In this document: positions 44,501 to 54,620 of the stretch, piece after piece
Numbering within the stretch: the first letter of the stretch is position 1
Layout: every line of letters starts with the position of its first letter
Source: Caenorhabditis remanei
Taxonomy: Eukaryota; Nematoda; Chromadorea; Rhabditida; Rhabditidae
Direction: 5' to 3'
DNA length: 64,000 nt
Assembly (NCBI RefSeq): GCF_010183535.1
Contig: NC_071332.1
Coordinates: 2,108,001-2,172,000, forward strand
Notes under the pieces: generated by a model
Told to the model about the DNA's origin: nothing
What the model saw: only the letters and a program-made list of their open reading frames with translations
Databases searched by the model: none
Made by a program: the position numbers and the translations under genes

Positions 44501-45727
44501 CGGGGGTTACGGTGGCGGAGGTTACGGTGGATACGGTGGAGGCGGTGGCAGTGGATTCGGCTCCACTGCAATGGGATTCGGCGGTGGAATTCTGGCGGGA
44601 AGTTTGCTGGGATATGGCCTCGGATCGATGTGGGGTGGACACCATTCGTATGGAGGAGGATTTGGTGGAGGCGGATATGGAGGAGGATATGGAATGGGCG
44701 GTGGATACTATTCGGATAATGACACGAATGTTACGAATAATTATTATAATTATGGAGATGGAGGGAATAGTCATGATAATAGTTCGAGCAATATGAATGA
44801 TGCGGCTGGGGTGAGTTGGAATTGGGAAAAAAGAGATGCGGGGGTGGCCTAGAAACACAAAAAGTTGGTGGCCTAGGATTCCAGGAGTAGGTGACCTAGG
44901 ATTCCAGGAAGTTGATGGTTTAAGAACCCAAAAAAAGGTGGCCTAGGATTTCAGGTGTAGGTGGCCTAGGAACCCAAGAGTACGCTGTCTAAGAGTCCAG
45001 AATTATGGCGGCCTAGAAACCCAACTATTCTAATGATTTTGGGTATCAGGAGTTATGGCCTAGAAACCCAAATTTTGGTGGCCTAAAAACTCTGAATTTG
45101 GTGGCCTAGAATCCACCAAATTTGGAGTCCTAGAAACCCAAATTGAGATGACCTAGGAACCCATATACCGGTAATCCAGAAACATGCAAGTATTTCCCCC
45201 AGAATTGCGAAAGTAGGTGACCGAGAAGTCCAGCTTTTGCTGGCCTAGAACCCCAAAAACTAAATGAAATAAGAATTTTTGACCTGATATTTGTTAAGAT
45301 TCAAAATCTACGGACTAGGATCCTTAAAACGAGATGACCTAGAATTTCTGAGAGTTGGTGGCCGCGAATTTCAAAGGTTCAGAATCTTACATAGTTTTTG
45401 GCTGAAAAGATACAAAGCTTTGTGGCCTAGGATTCCCATGACCGAATTTTTCGTTTTTTGGGTTTCTAGGCCACCAATCAACCTTTTTTCCAGAACGCCA
45501 ACTCCCAACAACCCGCCGACAACAACTACGGAAACGCCAACGCCGATCAGGGCACCTCCGACAATTACGACTATGGAAATTCGACGGAAGACTACGGTAA
45601 CGCCGGTTACGATGCCGGCGATTTTGGCGGCGGTGACTACGGTAGTGGTGGAGATTGGGGAGGTGGCGGTGGAGACTTTGGAGGCGGAGACTTCGGAGGC
45701 GGAGACTTCGGTGGAGGCGATTATTAA
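41598..45727 (+). CDS. Evectin-like PH-domain protein with glycine-rich tail
   Basis: Exons 41598-41601, 42767-42976, 43250-43364, 43945-44063, 44308-44810 and 45494-45727 give 394 residues. A PH domain fills about residues 5-120 (LKDGDILKYSSGIFSSKWK at its start, WFLEITKTL at its end). It is followed by a proline/glutamine stretch, then VIVRD and a hydrophobic GGGILAGSLLGYGLGSMW (about 242-259). This order matches the C-terminal half of PLEKHB/evectin proteins, which bind phosphatidylserine-type lipids on recycling endosomes. Unlike mammalian evectins, the protein continues for about 135 residues of Gly, Asn, Tyr and Asp repeats (GGGDFGGGDF type). The first exon encodes only the ATG and one base. 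The family call is from memory of the motif order. Confidence 0.8.
41602..42766. other. First intron of the evectin-like gene
   Basis: An R2 foldback at about 41815-42010. The remainder is AT-rich with no exon seen. Confidence 0.5.
43012..43215. repeat. R5 foldback in evectin-like intron 2
   Basis: CGCTTCTTACAACCGCGCTCAACCG faces CGGTAGAGCGCGGTTGTAAGG-type sequence, with a second GAGCGCGGTTGC inside. Two R2 pairs follow in introns 3 and 4 (about 43390-43590 and 44095-44275). Confidence 0.75.
44840..45480. repeat. R6 array (GTGGCCTAGAAACCC) in evectin-like intron 5
   Basis: About twenty diverged units of roughly 30 bp, each with GGTGGCCTAGAAACCCAAA or near variants, closing with the inverse TTTCTAGGCCACCA. 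The same unit occurs as paired copies in the last pafo-1 intron. Confidence 0.8.
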
Positions 45728-47412
45728 TTAATTAATTAATTAATTGTCAATTAAGACGTCCTTCCTTTATAATTCGCTTCTTTGCTTTATTATCTTCAAT
45801 ATATTGCTGTGCCATCCATTTTCAGTTTTTTTATTTTCTGCAATCCCTCCTCTGCGATAATAATGAATAAATGTACAATTTGAACCCTAGCAAAATTTTT
45901 TCAGATTCAGAATCTGCACGTCTTAAGCTTCCCAGTCATGTGTATTTTTCCAGGAAATTTTTAAATTCACACAAAATTAAAGGACATTTACAAAAGTAGG
46001 CTAAAGTTCATGGGAAACTGAATTTGGGTGTTCTAAGATTGAAATGGACATCTGGATGGACAGACAGACAGACAGACAGACCGATGGACATCCGTTATCC
46101 TCGCTATCATCGCTATCATCGCTATCATCAATATCATCGCTATCACCGATATCATCGCTATCATCGCTATCATCGCTATCCTCGCTATCATCGATATCAT
46201 CAAAAATCAAAAAATCAGTCATTTCCAGATGGAAAATTTGTGTTTTGAGTTCAAAATTTCAGATTTTCTAGTTTTTGAAAAATCTCACGGAATCTTATCA
46301 TCATTTTGTTGTTTTCCTTGACCACCACCTCCCACGGCTCACTGGACTGTGCAAGGCTACTCAAAAAATGCACATAAATTCAATTCTGGGTGTGAAAATG
46401 AGAATCAAGACACACACGAAACCCGGAAACTACGAGATCAAGAAGATAATGGCTACAAAAGATGAAAAATGGATGGGACCGCCCATTTTTTGATCTGGTT
46501 AAAGGTAAGGAGCGGTTCTGAAACGGAGAACCCATCCAAATGGAAACCGTCCATCTCGAAACCTCTCTACGTTTTGGTTCTAAACCGTCTAAATTTTTGA
46601 GCTGGACGGTTTTGAGCCAGTCAGGACAATTTAGAACAGTTACGGTTTTGAACTGATTAGTTGTAACCAGTCGTTTTAAAACTTGTCTTATTTATCGGTT
46701 TTGAGACGGGGTCACTTTTTGGTAAACCGATCTAAAACCGCTCATCTTGCAACGTCACGGTTCTAAACCGACCAAATTGAATCAGGACACTTTAGAACTG
46801 TAACTGACCACTTGTAACCAGTTTTAGTAATAACGGCTCTAATTTGGGTCCGTTCTCGTCGGTTTTTAAACAAACGGTTTTGAGATGAGCGGTTTTGAAA
46901 CGGTGCCACCGACTTAGAACCGCTCATCTTGCAACGTCACGGTTCTAAACCGGAACGATTCAAAACTAGTACGAATTATAACCTACCGTACCTCATTGCC
47001 GGTTCTAAACGGTTCCAGTTCTAAACTGTCCTGTACTGTACTAAACCGAAAACAATTTCAGATCCCACCCAACGTCCGAAATGCCACCAATACCCCTCCA
47101 AAAGGTTAGTCCCGCCCCTTTTCTCACTTCCAGGCGGCAAAAAATGTCTACACAGGTGGATTCTGCTTATTTTTTGTTATTTTCTTATTTTCTTCACAAT
47201 TTTTTTTGTCAAAACCCTGTAATTTGTTAGTCTGTGTCATTCCGAGTAATCTGTGAAGCTGACAATTAGAAAAATTAGATTTTTTCAAGATTTTTTTTTC
47301 AAATTTGAAGAAAATCTTGTTCCGTTGCTTAGCTCAGCTCAATGATGATGTCTAGCTCAGTGGCTCAATTTCAAAACTTCAGAATCCAAATTCTATTTTT
47401 TTTCAGTCGTCC
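45728..47412. other. Intergenic: microsatellite and AACCG foldbacks
   Basis: A TTAA microsatellite follows the stop. An R2 arm lies at 45890-45930. At 46095-46205 there is a 9-bp satellite of CATCGCTAT type. From 46510 to 47045 there is a dense array of GGTTCTAAACCG / CGGTTTTGA-type inverted motifs. At 46260-46500 and 47060-47400 I see nothing I can name. Confidence 0.6.
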
Positions 47413-50308
47413 ATGTCTTCCAACTCTTCCGTGTCCGATGGTGGGGCTCTCGACCCGATTGTCCTTAACTACGAGGACCCCACATCGTTCTTTGCCTCAA
47501 TTCTCATGATAATTGTAAGTTATTTACGAATGATTCAGGAAATAATAAGTAAACATTCATAAACGCACCTGCTTGACGTCTGACAAGTCAGAAGTGTTGA
47601 GAAAATTTGATTTTATTTACATAAAGTTGAACACTTCGTGTACGTAGATCAAAATGTAGATCAAAAGTTACAGAACGGGATATTTGGTGTGATTTGCAAC
47701 TCTCTCATCATCTACATTTTCCTCAAAGAACGCAAAGAGAGAACTGCATTCAATGTGATCTGTATGGTCAGGGCAATCGTTAACACATATGTTTTGATCA
47801 CTAATCATCTGGCGCTTTTTGTGCCGATGACATTGAGGTGAGTCAAATTTATATTGACTGTGTAGATCAAACCTAGCTCTTCATTTTTGTAGTTGACAAC
47901 TTTTTGATTGGTCTTCTAGCTTTTGAGATATGCGCCTTTAAAGGTGGGTAGCTGAAACGAGCGAGAATGAGAGACACAGAGAAGCTGAAACGAGCGAGAA
48001 TGAGAGACACAGAGAAGCTGAAACGAGCGAGAATGAGAGACACAGAGAAGCTGAAACGAGCGAGAATGAGAGACACAGAGAAGCGAGAGTGTCTGCCTGT
48101 CTGGGTCTCTCTCCGACCAGTGTAACTTTTAAAGCAATGTATCTCAAAAGGGTGAATAGCTATCAAAAAGTTGTCAACTAAAAAAATGTGTGAAATTTTA
48201 TGAAGATTATTTTTGTAGTTGACCACTTTTTGATAGATATTCACGCTTTCAAGATATGCGCCTTTAAAGATAGGTAGCTAAAACGGAAGGAGTGAGAGAC
48301 GTAGAGAAGCGAGAGTGTCTGCCTGTCTGCGCTCTCGCCATTTGCTCTTTCATCTTGCGTTTCATGTTAAAAAGTGTGTATCTCTTTATTTAAAAAAGAA
48401 AATGTTAATGTTCTATTTTTGTAGTTTACAACTTTTTGAAAGCTCCGCCCACTTTTGAGATATGCGCCTTCAAAGACCAGAGGGTGAGGACGAGAGACGC
48501 AGAGAACGCAGACGCTCTTGTTTCTCTGCGTCTCTCTCTCTCCTCCTAACTTCGGCAGAGATGCAGAGAAGCGAGAGTGTCTGCTTTTCTGCGCTCTCTC
48601 CCTTCATTTGCTGTTTTTTAAAACTCATATCTCAAAAGCGTGAATAGCTATCAAAAAGTTGTCAACTACAAAAATGAAGTGTTAGATTTGGTCTACATTT
48701 TTGTAGTTGACAACTTTTTGATAGCGCTGATAGATTTTGAGTTATGCTTCTTTGAAAATTGGTTGCTGAGAAAAAGTGCAAAACCAGTTGACGTCATTCC
48801 TTTTTCATATTCCAGCGGTCATTCCATCGTCAGCAAAACCCTAGAGACATGGGCGATATGCATGTCCAACTCATTATACATGGCTAATGAGTACTTGACA
48901 GTAGTCATCGCCCTAAATCGCTTCATTTCCTTGTTTTTCCCCTTGTGGTATGCGAAATTGTGCGGGATGAAGCCGACAATTGTGATCTTGTTTGTGATGT
49001 ACGCGTATCGGATTGGTGCCGTCACTAGGGAGACGATTGGGTATACAGGTAATTCGTCGTCGTAATTGAGGGGTTGAGGAGTCGCGGCGCAGTGAATTCT
49101 TATATGACGCATAGACAAATTATATACAAAGACAAGATAATAATGTCTGGTGCTTTGGCACCGCCCACTTTTGCAAATTTGCAACATTGCTCGAGTACAG
49201 AGGAGCGCAATTGCGCGATATGCATGTCCAAGACGGTTCAAACACCATCACGTCAGAATGCACAGAGTTACGTGATTGTACTGTCGCCATTGGAGCGCGG
49301 TTGGCACAACTCAGTAAGGCAGTTGGGGATTACGCTAGATTGATTTCTGTGCAAACACCATCACGTCAGAATGCACAGACTTCTGCCAGCGAATGTTTGG
49401 TTACAGTAGAGCGCGGTTTCCATAGCCCAGTAGGGTATACGGTGGACTACGTAGAATGCTTACTGTGCAAACCCCATCACGTCAATATGCAGACAACTTG
49501 CCCGAGCGATGTCTAAACCGCCTGAAAATATGCAAGTTGAAATCAGCTCACCGAGACGCTTCAGAAAAGTATAATCATGCTGATATTTGCTTCAAGTTGG
49601 GTCCCGCCGCGAAACTATGGTATGCGCTATTAAACTGGGGTACTGTAGTTTTCGTGGTGAGACCCGATTGAAAGGGAATGTAGGCATGATTATACTTTTC
49701 TGAAAGCTAAAAACGCGCTGATTTCGAAAAACGAAGTTTCAAGTTTTGAAAGTCTTGATTCCAGCCATCGACTGCTACGTCCTCTACTACACCGAATTCC
49801 TCTCCTGGGCGCCCGACTTCTCCCCGCAGTGCCAAAGCAACTCGGGAATTCTTCTCTTTATGGCAGTCAACTTTGCAATTGTATCGGTATTCAATATTGC
49901 AACGTTCCTAAAGATTTTCAAGTTTTATAAGGTAAAAACTATATGTGCTCTTCAAAAAACTCATATGGATCCTTCCAGAACCAAAAACAAGAGGACCGTG
50001 AATCGCGGAAAAAAATCAAGAAAAATGTGTATCTATTCATCCAGACGGTGCTGCAAGACTCGCTGTATCTCATCGATATCTCATTCACTTTTTATTTTTT
50101 CTCGTTTTACGAAAATCGCCTTTGGACCTTCTTCTGTGGAACTTTCGTTTGGCAATCCTTGCACTCAATGGATGGGTTTATCATGATTATATTTAATGAG
50201 AGATTGTCATTTCTCAAGAAACAATTGTTCCACCCATTGGCATCGAAGGTTTCGTTTGTCAGGGTATCTCAGGTACCATCGAGAAACCATTCACAGTCGA
50301 ATGCCTGA
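47413..50308 (+). CDS. Srx-family 7TM chemoreceptor
   Basis: Nematode serpentine receptor class X, a putative G-protein-coupled chemosensory receptor of sensory cilia. Exons 47413-47514, 47674-47837, 48816-49048, 49765-49931 and 49979-50308 give 331 residues, the usual srx length. The family hallmark NGIFGVICNSLIIYIFL opens exon 2 (first helix), LNRFISLFFPLWY ends the third helix, and the sixth and seventh helices lie in exon 5, followed by a short cytosolic tail ending HSQSNA. Seven hydrophobic segments are present and no frame break is seen, so it is probably functional. Introns 2 and 3 hold R1 foldbacks and a tandem repeat. Ligand unknown. Confidence 0.9.
47860..48700. repeat. R1 cluster and perfect 33-bp tandem repeat in srx intron 2
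   Basis: Several R1 arms, with a centre at 47951-48082 made of four identical 33-bp units beginning GCTGAAACGAGCGAG. Identity among the units points to very recent expansion. Confidence 0.85.
49195..49505. repeat. Tandem repeat of about 115-120 bp in srx intron 3
   Basis: Three units each contain CAAACACCATCACGTCAGAATGCA or a near variant and a GTAGAGCGCGGTT segment. The rest of the intron is unremarkable. Confidence 0.75.
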
Positions 50309-51101
50309 TTTGAAAAAAAACGGAACTTAAATTTCATAGGGAGTTCAAAATATTTTGGAATAAATAAATAAACCTGTAATTATACTTTTTTCTTGTTTTC
50401 TGAATTGAAGTGCTTCTTCAGGGGAACTTCCTTAGGGCGCCTATTATAGATTGGACCTGTTGAACCACGGATTTCCGACTAATAGTTATAAGGTATGCTG
50501 GAAATTAGGCTCCGTATCGAAGCATCATGATGACGCAGTGAAATTCAAAACGGCCACCGCCGAATCTAGAAGAGCGCATATGCCATTATTCTTCCCAAAT
50601 CCTGCTCACGCAATCAATTCCTCTCCCATTTCTAAGAAAATTTCCTTTTTGTGATTTGCAAAGGCGCTCTAATAAGAAAAATCCTGAAAATTTCATATTG
50701 TAAATTGTCACTGCAAGTTGTCAGTGTAAGTTGTCACTGTAAGTTGTCGTTGTAACTTTTATCGAATTTTATGAAAATTTGATTCGGACGGTCTATACTC
50801 AAAAATTTGATATGCTCCAACGCATCTTCTTCAGGCTCCCGAGACTTCCAGAATTTACTTTTCAAAAAACTTTCGAATTCAACTTTCGATCTTCCGAACA
50901 ACTTTTCCAAACGTCATGACAAATTTCTCAATTTTTCCGCGATTATCTAATCATCACAAACTACTACTCCCAAACGCTCGTTCTCTTACCCTTTAAACGC
51001 ATTTTTATTGTGTCTCCAATGTGTACTTCGTAGTCAATCTTATCAATAAAAGACGGTGTGGACTGGCCAACCAAAACCAATCGAATTTTACGTAATTATC
51101 A
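50309..51101. promoter_or_regulatory. Region upstream of UGT 1
   Basis: Follows the srx stop. Three TTGTCACTGTAAG-type repeats lie at about 50700-50750. ATGACAAA at 50916-50923 fits the SKN-1 consensus on the minus strand, about 180 bp before the UGT ATG. No exon is seen. Confidence 0.4.
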
Positions 51102-54100
51102 ATGCGTTTTTTGATATTTTTGTTATTCAGTCTGTTTTCTATAACTAACGGGCATAATTTTCTGGTTTACTGTCCGTTATTCGGGCATAGTCATAGCAAA
51201 TTTTTTGGAACTATTGCGGATGCATTGACTGATGCAGGGCATAATGTGGTGAGTGGATTAAAAATGCCGCAGAGAAGCTAGAGTGTCTGATTTCTCTGCG
51301 TCTCTCTCTTCCAAACCGACTTGCTGGTCTTTGAAATCAAATATCTCATTATCTAGCAGAGCTATCAAAAAACTTTCAACTACAAAAATATAGCTTATGA
51401 CTTTTACTACATTTTTGTTGTTTACAATATTTTTATAGCTATTCATGGTTTTGAGATATACGCTGTTAAAGATGGATCACTGAAAACGAAGGTGTGAGAG
51501 AGCGCAAAGAAGCTAGAGTATCTAATTTCTCTTCGTCTCCTTTTTTCAAACAGACTTTTTAAAGGAAATTATCTCATTATCTAGCAGAAATATCAGAAAT
51601 TCGAAAACTGCAAAAATATAGCTCATGACTTTTACTACATTTTTGTAGTTAACATAATTTTAATAGCTATCGATGGTTTTGAGATCTGCGCTGTTAAAGA
51701 TGGCAATGATGTGAGAGTGCGCAAAGAAGCTAGAGTGTCTGATTTCTCTGCGTCTCTTTTGCACTCTCCCTTCTAGTAGGGCAACTTTAAACGTTCATAT
51801 CTCGAAAGCGTGATGAGCAATCGAAAAGTTATCAACTACAAAAATGGAGAGTTAGAGTTGATCTACAAAATGAATCTCCTCCCCCCCCTCATTATCACTA
51901 TGATTTCCAGACATTCTTTACCCCCACCATTGCCGAAAAATACCGTAACATCAGCTACACCAAATCAACCAAAGATGTCGTACACATGGATCCATCCGAC
52001 AAGCTAAAAGCATATGGGGAGCAAATGGAATCCGGAGATTTTGTCAGATTCTGGACAGAAGACTCCACGTCGACAGAGATTCTACCAGTAATTGAGATTT
52101 TTCAAAACATGTACAATGAGCAAGCGGAGGTGATGAAATTGAATTTGGATGTCTTGGATGATTTGAAGAAACGGAATTTCGATGTGATAATTTTCGAGTC
52201 CTACGTTTTCTCGGCGTACCGTAAGTGCTCTTTTCAATCGGTTTTTTTGAAATAAAGATATTTCAGCCCTTATGGACTATCTAGACATCACCACCTTTAT
52301 CCCATCCCTCTCGGTCACCCATGACGTGGCACTATCCCAGGCGATCGGAGAACCAGCTATGCCTAGTGTGGTGTCAGATGTCTTATCTCCATTCGGGGAG
52401 AAGCTAAATATAATGGAACGCGCGTTAAATCTAATCGCTGTTCCTGTATTCGATTTGATGATTGGCTACCCGGTACACCGATCCTTCAAGCCACCGCATG
52501 ACGTCATTGATATAAGAGCGTTGGAGCCCGAGGCCTCTTTTGTGTTCATCAATTCTAATCCTTTTGTGGATTTCCCTAGAGCAACTCTAACAAAAACTGT
52601 AGAAATCGGAGGGATATCGGTGGATTTGGAGGAGTTGAGAAGCCAAAAATTTGATGAAACGTGGTCGGAAATCCTGAATTTGCGCCAGAAAACTATGCTA
52701 GTCTCATTTGGATCTGTTATGTTTTCAAAGGATATGCCGATGGAGAATAAGTGAGTTTTTGAAAAAAGTAAATGTGCTCCACTGATAAAATGGATTTCAG
52801 AAAAGCCCTAGCTTCCACTATGGCCAAGTTCCCCGAAGTGACATTCATCTGGAAGTATGAATCAAATGACCCCGATAGTTTTGCCAAAGGGATCCAGAAT
52901 ATCCATTTTGTGAAATGGGTACCACAGACTGCTTTGCTGGGTAAATTTGAAATTTATCTTGCGGCACGGTGTCTCCAGGAACCGTGCCGCAGTCACTTAA
53001 CCTCCTCACCCTTGATTTTCCAGCCGATTCCCGGTTATCCGCGTTTTTCACTCATGCTGGGTTGGGAAGTATCAATGAAGTGAGCTACCTGGGGAAGCCA
53101 GCGATATTGGTGAGCTCTTGTTTCTGTGATGGGGGTACTGTAAGCATTTCTACAGTATCCGTTTGCAGAAAGACAACCGCGCTCCACTAGACTTGGCGCC
53201 AATTTCAAATTTCATAGAATTCGATTCGCTGCGTCATCGTGGGCATCGATACAGAGTTGAACGGAAGACAGAATTCCGCTCAACCCTAATCTAGTGAAAA
53301 ACCACTATTTTTGTGCATTTTTTCTGGAAAAATCGATGAAAATTGAGCATTTATAGTCGAAAAATGTAGTATTTGAGTCAAAAATCCATTTTCGACTTTT
53401 TGTTAAAAATGGAGCGGAGCTTGTCTGAAAATGGGTTCAGCAGATTTTCAGTCAAAATTTGTTTTTCAGTCTGAAAATGGGCGGAGCCTAATTTATTGAA
53501 ACTCATATTTTGGTTTTTCGAAAAATACCATTTTCAGTGCCCCCTCTTCGCTGACCAAATGAGAAACGCCAAAATGCTGTCCCGCCACAATGGATCCATC
53601 GAATTCTCCAAATATGATCTCTCAGACACCTCGAAAATCTCTGACGCCTTCCAAAAGATTCTATTCGACTCTTCATACTCTAAACACGCAGAAAAGCTAG
53701 CAGAACAACTGGAAAACCAACCGATTAAGCCGAAAGAGTTGATGGTGAAGTACGCGGAGTTTGCGGCGAGGTAAATTTTTGAAATTATATTAGTTGTGTA
53801 GATCATTACTAGATCTTCATTTTTGTAGTTGACAGTTTTTTGATAGCTATTCACGCGTTTGAGTTATGCGTCTTCAAGCATAGGCAGCGAGAAAGCGAGG
53901 GAGGGGGAGAGACGCAGAGAAACGAGAGCGTCTGCGTGCTCTGCGTCTCTCCCTTGGTCTTTGCCGGCGCGTATCTCGGTAGGGTGGATAGCTATCGAAA
54001 AACTTTCAACTACAAAAATGTAGCCCGATTTTTGATCTACCCAACCAATATAAAAATAACGCTATTTTTATATACAAATCAATCGATAAACATTCAGATT

Positions 54101-54266
54101 CGGCCGTCTCCCCTCCCTGGATCCATACTCTCGAAAAATGTCATTAGTGGAATATTTCCTAATCGATGTCGCTGCAATCGTCATATTTATTTTGATCTCA
54201 GTGATTTTATTGTTGAAAAAATTGCTATGTGTAGTTTGTAGTCTGAAGAAGAAGAAGATAGACTGA
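51102..54266 (+). CDS. UDP-glucuronosyltransferase 1
   Basis: Phase II enzyme that transfers a sugar from a UDP-sugar to small lipophilic acceptors. ER membrane, catalytic part in the lumen. Exons 51102-51248, 51911-52220, 52267-52750, 52801-52940, 53024-53109, 53538-53770 and 54098-54266 give 522 residues, the normal length. Signal peptide is about 1-17, FGHSHS with the likely catalytic His29 follows, then SFVFINSNPF and VSFGSVM. The UDP-sugar signature runs from KWVPQTALL to CPLFADQMRNAK (about 351-402). A C-terminal membrane helix at about 486-508 is followed by a lysine-rich tail ending KKKKID, a dilysine-type ER-retention arrangement. Intron 1 is made of R1 foldbacks. First of three tandem UGT genes. 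Confidence 0.93.
51249..51910. repeat. R1 arms in UGT 1 intron 1
   Basis: Three diverged R1 units with AGAGAAGCTAGAGTGTCTGA-type centres account for nearly the whole intron. Confidence 0.75.
53795..54045. repeat. R1 foldback in UGT 1 intron 6
   Basis: Arms as in R1, with a centre of GACGCAGAGAAACGAGAG and its inverse. Confidence 0.8.
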
Positions 54267-54620
54267 GTGGTCGTTCAATAAACTGGTTTCTTATGGTAGA
54301 GTGTAGCCAAGTATCGTTAGCGGTAGCTAACTTCATAGAATTTCAAAAAATCGGGATGTAATTTTATGGAGTGAACCAGGAACTAACTTCCTTAGAAAAA
54401 CAGGTCTTCAAAATTGAATCTATAATTAAAGAAGTAAAAGACATAGGCTGAAAACAATAACAATCTGAAAGTCAGAAAAATGAAAAAGTGTAGGCTACAC
54501 TTGTCGGTATCATTAACACAAATACACACACAGTTGTGACCGATTTCTGATTATTTTATGACTATCGATAAGTTCTTTATAAGGGTCACAGGTAGGTCTC
54601 AATCATTCCATCAAAAAAAC

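Noticed and set aside
44463..44858. 131-residue minus-strand frame rich in Ile, Ser and Thr
   Set aside because: Shadow of the glycine-rich coding exon of the evectin-like gene.
46001..46271. Aspartate/serine-repeat frame on the minus strand and His/Tyr or Ser/Leu repeats on the plus strand
   Set aside because: All three come from one 9-bp microsatellite read in different frames.
47873..48244. 123-residue minus-strand frame with perfect internal repeats
   Set aside because: Made by the four identical 33-bp units inside an R1 centre in an srx intron.
49195..49505. Regularly spaced direct repeats, considered as a CRISPR-like array
   Set aside because: Unit length of about 115-120 bp, diverged units and an intronic position in a nematode gene exclude it.
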